A stretch of DNA of 64,000 nucleotides, from positions 1 to 64,000 of the forward strand of contig SXON01000156.1 in NCBI GenBank assembly GCA_005778355.1, written 5' to 3'. Positions 59,016 through 64,000 of this stretch are shown here, piece by piece. This DNA is from Pseudomonadota bacterium. Lineage in GTDB: Bacteria > Myxococcota_A > UBA796 > SXON01. The notes below the pieces were generated by a model that was not told where the DNA came from, ran no database searches, and was given only the letters and a program-made list of their open reading frames with translations. Made by a program: the position numbers and the translations under genes. Every line of letters begins with the position of its first letter. Position 1 is the first letter of the stretch.

Positions 59016-60089
59016 ATGTCGACGCCGACCTACTGGGACTACCTCCGCCTGCCCGACCTGCTCGAGCTCCAGGGGGGGCTCGACGGGCAGCCGAGCCCCG
59101 ACGAGCTGCACTTCATCGTGGTGCACCAGAGCTTCGAGCTTTGGTTCAAGCTGGTGCTCTCGCAGCTCCGCCTCGCGCGCGACCACCTCGCCGCGCCGCG
59201 GCTGCCGGAGGAGCGCGTGCCCTTCGTGGTGCACCATCTCGGCCGGGTGAACGCCATTCTTCGCCTCTGCGTGGAGCAGTTCGCGGTGATGGAAACCCTG
59301 CCACCGCAGGACTTCCTCGACTTCCGCGACAAGCTCGTGCCCTCCTCCGGCTTCCAGAGCTTCCAGATGCGGGAGCTGGAGCTGGTTCTCGGCCTTCGGC
59401 AGGATCAACGCATCAAGTACGCGGGAACCGACCCATTGGCCCACATCAGGGCCCAGTCGCATTCCCCGGCCAGCGCCAAGGTGGCCGGCAAGCTGGAAGC
59501 GGCGATGGCGGAAACCACGCTGCACACCTCGGTGATGGCCTGGCTCCAGCGGACGCCGATCATGGGGTCGAACCCGGGCGACCCCGACGACGACGCCATG
59601 GTCGACGCCTTCCTCTCGGAGTACCTCGCGAAGACCGAGGGCCACCAGCGGGAGGGCATCGAGACCTTGGTGCGCGCGCTCTCCGAGAATGATCGCCCGG
59701 CGATCACCGCCCGGGTGGAGGCGGGCCTCGCGGCCACGCGGGCCTTCCTTACCCCCGACGACCGGGAGGCACGTCGTGCACGCGCCGGCCTCTTGTTCAT
59801 CGAGAGTTACCGCGAACTGCCCCTCCTGGCGTGGCCACGGCTTCTGCTCGACACGGTGTGCGAGCTCGAGGAACAACTCTTGTTGTTCCGCAATCGTCAC
59901 GCGCGCATGGTGGAGCGCACCATCGGCCGCCGCGTGGGCACCGGCGGCAGCTCGGGGGTGGACTACCTCGACCAGACCGCGTCGTACCGCGTGTTCCCCG
60001 AGCTCTGGGCGGTGCGCAGCTGCCTGCTCCCCCGCGAGCGCCTGCCCGGCCTGCGCGGCGGGGAACGCTACGGGTTCGCGGCGGGGTAG
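59016..60089 (+). CDS. kynA: Tryptophan 2,3-dioxygenase
   Basis: This 357-aa haem enzyme opens tryptophan to N-formylkynurenine, the first step of the kynurenine pathway. Signatures are TYWDYLRLPDLLELQ at the N-terminus, VHQSFELWFKLVLSQLRLAR (with the catalytic His) near 35, FQSFQMRELELVLG near 110, and the GTGGSSGVDYLDQT loop near 306. It starts 26 bp after apbE but has no overlap, so it may be a separate unit. No kynureninase or kynurenine formamidase is adjacent. Confidence 0.93.
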   Translation: MSTPTYWDYLRLPDLLELQGGLDGQPSPDELHFIVVHQSFELWFKLVLSQLRLARDHLAAPRLPEERVPFVVHHLGRVNAILRLCVEQFAVMETLPPQDFLDFRDKLVPSSGFQSFQMRELELVLGLRQDQRIKYAGTDPLAHIRAQSHSPASAKVAGKLEAAMAETTLHTSVMAWLQRTPIMGSNPGDPDDDAMVDAFLSEYLAKTEGHQREGIETLVRALSENDRPAITARVEAGLAATRAFLTPDDREARRARAGLLFIESYRELPLLAWPRLLLDTVCELEEQLLLFRNRHARMVERTIGRRVGTGGSSGVDYLDQTASYRVFPELWAVRSCLLPRERLPGLRGGERYGFAAG

Positions 60090-60098
60090 AATGGCCGC

Positions 60099-60566
60099 GT
60101 GGATGCCGACCTCGTCTTCAGCTTGCTTCGCGCGCTCAACGCGTCCGGAGTGCGCTACAAGGTGGTCGGCGGCGTTGCCCTGAACCTCCACGGGTTGCCG
60201 CGAGCCACGCGCGACCTCGACATCTTCGTGTCACCCGACGCCGACAACGTTGCCCGCCTTCGCGTTGCCCTCGACTCGGTGTTCCACGATCCGGAGATCG
60301 CTGGCATCAGCGAGGCCGACCTCGCCGGCGCGTACCCGGCGGTGCAGTACGTGCCCCCCACCGGCCTCTTCCACGTCGACATCGTCGCGCGGCTCGGCGA
60401 GGCCTGGAGCTTCGATGACATCGAGGTTTCCCCTGTCGTGGTCGAAGGCATTTTGATTCCGGTCGCGACGCCGGAGACGCTTGTGCGGATGAAGGCGGGT
60501 ACGGTCAGGCCGCAGGACCATGCGGACGCCGCTCGCCTGCGGGCCCGCTTCGGCGTGAAGGACTAG
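60099..60566 (+). CDS. MNT-type nucleotidyltransferase (possible toxin-antitoxin component)
   Basis: This 155-aa protein of the DNA polymerase beta-type nucleotidyltransferase fold has G24-G25 in VVGGVALNLHGL and D39-x-D41 in RATRDLDIFV, the minimal catalytic motif. This small class is common in MNT-HEPN and AbiEii-like toxin-antitoxin systems, which AMPylate or nucleotidylate partners. The start is GTG 60099. The partner gene at 60567 follows with no gap. Confidence 0.75.
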   Translation: MDADLVFSLLRALNASGVRYKVVGGVALNLHGLPRATRDLDIFVSPDADNVARLRVALDSVFHDPEIAGISEADLAGAYPAVQYVPPTGLFHVDIVARLGEAWSFDDIEVSPVVVEGILIPVATPETLVRMKAGTVRPQDHADAARLRARFGVKD

Positions 60567-60803
60567 GTGCCCGTCCGTCGCCTACATTCGCTCGACGAGG
60601 CCGAGAGCGCGGCCTGGGTTGAACCGGGCGACCCTCGCCTGTGGGTGACTATCCGTGAAGTGTGGCGCCTCGCCGACCGGCTGGCGCCGATCCGATATCC
60701 ACCGGGTGTATACCGCCACCGGAACATCGAGGACGCCAACGCGCAAACCGAGGCGTGGGAACGCGACGGCTACGCGCGGCTCATCGCGTCGCGAGCGCAG
60801 TAG
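60567..60803 (+). CDS. Partner of the nucleotidyltransferase
   Basis: This 78-aa protein has a GTG start immediately after the nucleotidyltransferase stop. Its sequence [20 protein letters not shown] with [20 protein letters not shown] is a pattern I associate with a small conserved companion of such transferases in delta-proteobacteria. No HEPN motif (R-x4-6-H) is obvious, so the role (antitoxin or specificity factor) is open. Its 3' end overlaps the convergent kdsA gene by 34 bp. Confidence 0.65.
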   Translation: MPVRRLHSLDEAESAAWVEPGDPRLWVTIREVWRLADRLAPIRYPPGVYRHRNIEDANAQTEAWERDGYARLIASRAQ

Positions 60804-61588
60804 TCCCTGATCGCGAGCACGTCGCGGAGCAGGCGTTCCAGGTCGCCGAGGCGCAGCATGTTGGCCGCGTCGGAGGGGCTACTCTCGGGATCGTCGTGCA
60901 CCTCGGCGAAGAGCGCGTCGATGCCGACGGCGGCTGCGGCGCGAGCGAGCGCGGGGACGTATTGCCGGTCGCCCAGGGTCTTGTCGCCTCCACCGCCGGG
61001 TGACTGCACCGAATGTGTGGCGTCGAAGCACACCGGGACGCCGAGATCCCGCATCCGAGGCAACGATCGGTAGTCCACCACGAGGTCGTGGTAGCCGAAG
61101 CTGGCCCCCCGCTCCGTGAGCATCACTCGGTCGCGACCCACCTTCTCCACGGCGCCCGCCATCTGGCCCGGGGCCATGAACTGCCCTTTCTTGACGTTGA
61201 CCGGCTTCCCGGTGGCGGCGCAGGCCAGCAAGAGATCGGTCTGGCGGCAAAGGAAAGCCGGCACCTGCAAGAGATCGACCACCTGCGCGGCGGCGCTCGC
61301 CTGCTCGGGGAGATGCACATCGGTGGTGACGGGCACGCCAAGTCGCGACCTGACCGCTTCGAGTCGCGACAGACCCTCGTCGAGCCCCGCGCCACGCCCA
61401 GCGTTCGCCGAGCAGCGGTTGGCCTTGTCGACGCTGGCCTTGAAGATCCAGCGCACGCCGACGCGCGCGCACACCTCGGCGATCCCGTCTGCCACGCGCT
61501 CGGTCACGCCCGGGCCCTCGATGACGCAGGGGCCCAGAATGAAGAAGAAGTCGCGACCGGCCACGATGTTGCCGACGGCGAAGCTCAT
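60770..61588 (-). CDS. kdsA: 3-deoxy-8-phosphooctulonate synthase (KdsA)
   Basis: KdsA condenses arabinose 5-phosphate and phosphoenolpyruvate to Kdo 8-phosphate for the LPS core. At 272 aa it shows [78 protein letters not shown] and [13 protein letters not shown]. The Cys in GPC marks the metal-dependent class rather than the metal-free (Asn) class. The start overlaps the kdsD stop (ATGA), and the two catalyse consecutive steps. Confidence 0.94.
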   Translation of the reverse strand: MSFAVGNIVAGRDFFFILGPCVIEGPGVTERVADGIAEVCARVGVRWIFKASVDKANRCSANAGRGAGLDEGLSRLEAVRSRLGVPVTTDVHLPEQASAAAQVVDLLQVPAFLCRQTDLLLACAATGKPVNVKKGQFMAPGQMAGAVEKVGRDRVMLTERGASFGYHDLVVDYRSLPRMRDLGVPVCFDATHSVQSPGGGGDKTLGDRQYVPALARAAAAVGIDALFAEVHDDPESSPSDAANMLRLGDLERLLRDVLAIRDYCARDAMSRA

Positions 61589-62469
61589 GCCCCCATCCCC
61601 GCGCGCACCAGGTCGTGCAAGCGCACCAGTCCCACGTAGGCCCCGCCATCGTCGACCACCGGCAGGACGCTCAGCTGCGAGTCCCTGCGTTCCATGCGGT
61701 CGAGCGCCACGCTGGCCGGCTCGTCGGCGTGCACCGTCACCGGGTGCCGGGTGGCGTGCTCGCCCACCGGTCGCGACATCGCGGCTGGGTCTTGTCCCAC
61801 CACCCGGCGCAGGTCGCCGTCGGTAAAGATGCCCCCGCCCTCCACGAGGATCGCCCCGTGCGCGAGGCGCGGGATGCACTCGAGCAGCGGCGTGGAGGCG
61901 GCCACCAGCGGCGGTGCGAGCATCAAGGAGCGCACGGGACGGCGTGCCAGCGCGATGAGGCCACCTGGGTGGTTCAGCGTGTCGCCCTCGCGCAGGGCGA
62001 GCGCGAGGGCATCGACCAGAGCGCAGGCCACGACAAAGCTGGTCGCGGGCGCACGGCCACCGGCCTCCTCGTCGACCGTACAATCTAGTGTCGCGACCGA
62101 GACATCGGCCAGGGGGGAGCCGGTCGAGCAGACCGACACCGTCGGCACTGTTACGCTGCCGATCAGGCGGAGCACTTCCGCCGTGCGGCCGGAGTGGCTC
62201 GCGGCCACGAGCACGTCGCCGGTCTGGATGGCGCCAAGGTCGCCGTGCAGGGCATCGACGGGGTGCACGTAGACGGCCCGGCGCCCGAAGCTACACAGAG
62301 TAGCGGAGAGTTTCTGGGCCACCAAGGCGCTCTTGCCGAGCCCCGTGGTCCACACGGTCGCGGCGGGGGTCAGCACCGCGACGGCGGCGGCCCACCGGCC
62401 CTCGTTCCGCGAGTGGGCGCGTGCGAGGGCCTCGGCGGCGAGGAGCAGGGGTCGACCCGGGTCGAGCAC
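61585..62469 (-). CDS. kdsD: Arabinose-5-phosphate isomerase (KdsD/KpsF)
   Basis: KdsD makes arabinose 5-phosphate from ribulose 5-phosphate, the substrate of KdsA. This 294-aa protein has an N-terminal SIS domain ([20 protein letters not shown] near 42; [16 protein letters not shown] near 85) and two C-terminal CBS domains ([16 protein letters not shown] near 210; [20 protein letters not shown] near 265). It is slightly shorter than E. coli KdsD (328 aa). The start is GTG 62469. Confidence 0.92.
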   Translation of the reverse strand: MLDPGRPLLLAAEALARAHSRNEGRWAAAVAVLTPAATVWTTGLGKSALVAQKLSATLCSFGRRAVYVHPVDALHGDLGAIQTGDVLVAASHSGRTAEVLRLIGSVTVPTVSVCSTGSPLADVSVATLDCTVDEEAGGRAPATSFVVACALVDALALALREGDTLNHPGGLIALARRPVRSLMLAPPLVAASTPLLECIPRLAHGAILVEGGGIFTDGDLRRVVGQDPAAMSRPVGEHATRHPVTVHADEPASVALDRMERRDSQLSVLPVVDDGGAYVGLVRLHDLVRAGMGA

Positions 62470-62493
62470 GCCCCGACGCTATCGCGAGCGCGG

Positions 62494-63198
62494 CTACTTG
62501 GCCGAGACCGACTGCCGGGCGACGTAGGGAAAATCCTGCTTGCGACCGGCGGGTTCGCTCTCGGGGCGTGCTTTTCGCGTGGGGAGTCGAACGAGGACCG
62601 CGCAGGTGGTGAAGAGCCAGCCCAGCCACACCGGCCCCGCAAGGAGCAGGAAGTCGGCGGCGACCGGCGTCCACGCCTGGCCGACCACGCCCATGGTCAT
62701 CACCCCGCCCACGAGTCCCCATCCCGATAGCCACATGGGCACGTGCGTCGCACGGGCCATCGCCAGCGACAAGAGCACCATGGAGACGCCCCACAAGAGG
62801 TTGAACAGGGCGTCGGCGGTGAGGGCGATGGCCAAGAGCGTCTGGCCGAGCGCGTCCTCGCCGTGCGGGAGGTGGGTAACGGCCACGAAAGGCAGCAGCG
62901 AACCGCCCGCGTTGATGATCGCGGCCATCATCGTGAGCGCGGCCCCCGGCCAGGCGTAGGGGCCGATCGCCCGGGCCAGGCCTGCCACCCAGGGCACCAT
63001 GAACGCCATCGCGAGCGTGAAACACCAGGCGCTCCACGAGGCCGCGCCGCTGTGCTGCTGGGCCGCATAGTACCAGCGGTCGATGGTTTCCGGGCGGTAG
63101 GCGGCCTCGATGTCGAGGCTGAAGGCCACGCCGAGGACGCAGAAAGAAGCGGCAAGGACTCCACAGCCCGCGGCCACACGGTTCGGCTCAGCGCTCAC
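62494..63198 (-). CDS. Polytopic membrane protein (DUF4386-like)
   Basis: This 234-aa protein has about six TM helices. It resembles DUF4386-type proteins (long hydrophobic helices, GGVMTMGVVGQAWTPVAADF near the C-terminus). The function is unknown. GTG 63198 is preferred because AGGA lies 8 bases upstream; a TTG at 63246 directly after the aminotransferase stop is the alternative. It lies between the aminotransferase and kdsD genes on the minus strand. Confidence 0.6.
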   Translation of the reverse strand: MSAEPNRVAAGCGVLAASFCVLGVAFSLDIEAAYRPETIDRWYYAAQQHSGAASWSAWCFTLAMAFMVPWVAGLARAIGPYAWPGAALTMMAAIINAGGSLLPFVAVTHLPHGEDALGQTLLAIALTADALFNLLWGVSMVLLSLAMARATHVPMWLSGWGLVGGVMTMGVVGQAWTPVAADFLLLAGPVWLGWLFTTCAVLVRLPTRKARPESEPAGRKQDFPYVARQSVSAK

Positions 63199-63246
63199 TT
63201 GCACGGTCCTAGGGTACACCCGTACATCGGCGACCCGGACCGGCAA

Positions 63247-63993
63247 TCAAGCCCCCTTGGCAACAATCTCCGCGAAGGCGTGCCCCAGGCGAACGCCCAC
63301 GGGGCCGAGTTCCCGAGCCCACGCGCCGTCGATCATCTCGATGGGCGCTATCTCCTTGAGGGTGCTGAGTGCGTAGAGTTCGTGACAGCGCGCCGCGGGG
63401 AGTGGCTCCTCGCGCAGTTCCACGGCGTCGAGGCGCGCGGCCTCGATCACGGCGGCGCGAGTCACACCCGGGAGAATCCGGCCGTCGACCGGCGGCGTGA
63501 TCGCGACGCCATCGCATACGGCCAGCAGATTGCTCCGGCTGCACTCGGTCCAGAAACCCCGGGCATCGACGAAGATGAGCTCGTCCACCCCCGCCCGCGC
63601 GGCGGCCAGCTCCCACCCCGCGCGGTTGCTGTGCTTCACCCAGCCGGGGAGCCACGGGGGTGGTTCGTAGGGCGCTGTCGCGACACGAATCGCGCGTCGA
63701 ACGCGACGTTGATCCAGCGGTCGCGAGATGACCACGCGGTGGGTGGGGGTGAGGTACACGTTGACGGCCTGGCCGTCGCGGACGTCCAGCGTTTCGAGGT
63801 CGCGACGGAGCTCGTCGAGGGGGCAGGGAAGGTCCATGAACGCGGCGCTTCTCGCCAGGCGCTCGAGGTGGGCCTCCGCGCGGAAGAGGCGTGGGCCATA
63901 GCTGCGCAGGGTTTCAAAGGCGGCGAGGCCCATCGTGAACCCGGCGTCGTCCGCGGGCAGTTGGAGGTCGCTTCGGCCATCGACCAGCACCAT
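63247..63993 (-). CDS. Class IV PLP aminotransferase (IlvE/PabC-like)
   Basis: This 248-aa fold-type IV PLP enzyme may be a branched-chain or D-amino-acid aminotransferase or aminodeoxychorismate lyase. Visible are FTMGLAAFETLRSYGPRLFR at the N-terminus, the PLP Lys in WVKHSNRAGW near 120, and WTECSRSNLLAVCDG near 150 with the conserved Glu and Ser-Asn. It is shorter than IlvE (about 300 aa) and close to PabC (about 270 aa). A PabC role would link to folate synthesis (folK is 46 kb away), but substrate cannot be read from the sequence. The ATG at 63993 lies near the window edge, so upstream context is lost. Confidence 0.8.
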   Translation of the reverse strand: MVLVDGRSDLQLPADDAGFTMGLAAFETLRSYGPRLFRAEAHLERLARSAAFMDLPCPLDELRRDLETLDVRDGQAVNVYLTPTHRVVISRPLDQRRVRRAIRVATAPYEPPPWLPGWVKHSNRAGWELAAARAGVDELIFVDARGFWTECSRSNLLAVCDGVAITPPVDGRILPGVTRAAVIEAARLDAVELREEPLPAARCHELYALSTLKEIAPIEMIDGAWARELGPVGVRLGHAFAEIVAKGA

Positions 63994-64000
63994 GTCCCCT

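Overview
The window is dense, GC-rich bacterial chromosome with about 61 protein genes, no rRNA, tRNA, insertion sequence or CRISPR array that I can see. It most resembles a member of the Myxococcota (former Deltaproteobacteria), probably from a poorly sampled lineage. The reasons are the gene order pilC-pilS-pilR-pilA with a sigma-54 pilin promoter, MopE-type Asp/Cys-rich repeat lipoproteins, a Cys-TM-Arg C-terminal sorting tail, many Asp/Thr/Gly-rich ('GDTG') lipoproteins, an HTTM protein and a ketosphinganine-reductase-like SDR. The assignment is inference from gene content only.

Layout. 1-7074 (minus strand): an ftsH 5' part broken against a RidA-family fragment, a MopE-like lipoprotein, a PGM1-type ATP-grasp ligase, an orphan VapB-like antitoxin and a SWIM-SNF2 helicase. 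7103-13408 (plus): an AlkP-fold hydrolase, then pilC, pilS, pilR and sigma-54-driven pilA with a strong terminator. 13433-20296 (plus, mostly overlapping): a lipoprotein, a phosphodiesterase-like protein, a conserved membrane-anchored protein, folK running in frame into a transaldolase, a KDSR-like SDR and a small lipoprotein. 20467-28316: rpsD, a pseudopilin, DUF309 and HEAT-like genes, an AT-rich intergenic stretch with DnaA-box matches, BtpA, a Y-family-polymerase-like protein lacking catalytic acids, and a RecB-like nuclease. 28344-40199: a glycosyltransferase, a YdjC deacetylase, an ABC-2 permease, a large MopE/FG-GAP lipoprotein, a TPR protein, etfBA with a TetR regulator and its operator, and a lipoprotein. 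40202-44852: a large lipoprotein, greB and an HTTM pair.

44862-58989 is the most distinctive part: a cell-envelope redox region. A YtkA-like lipoprotein overlaps a pentaheme cytochrome. After a small duplicated cassette and a three-unit palindromic array comes an eight-gene, translationally coupled plus-strand operon: beta-propeller/TlpA thioredoxin, propeller/cytochrome, small cytochrome, DUF4266 lipoprotein, DUF3570 barrel, a small lipoprotein, YncE-like propeller/di-heme cytochrome, and ApbE flavin transferase. Both DUF4266 and DUF3570 carry sequences that fit the ApbE flavinylation motif, so this may be an outer-envelope electron-transfer system that joins covalent FMN, c-type haem and a thioredoxin.

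59016-63993: tryptophan 2,3-dioxygenase, a nucleotidyltransferase/partner pair that looks like a toxin-antitoxin module, then a minus-strand group with a class IV aminotransferase, a membrane protein, kdsD and kdsA for Kdo synthesis.

A window-wide peculiarity is that most lipoproteins have extremely short, nearly uncharged signal peptides, with the lipobox Cys often at residue 7-12.
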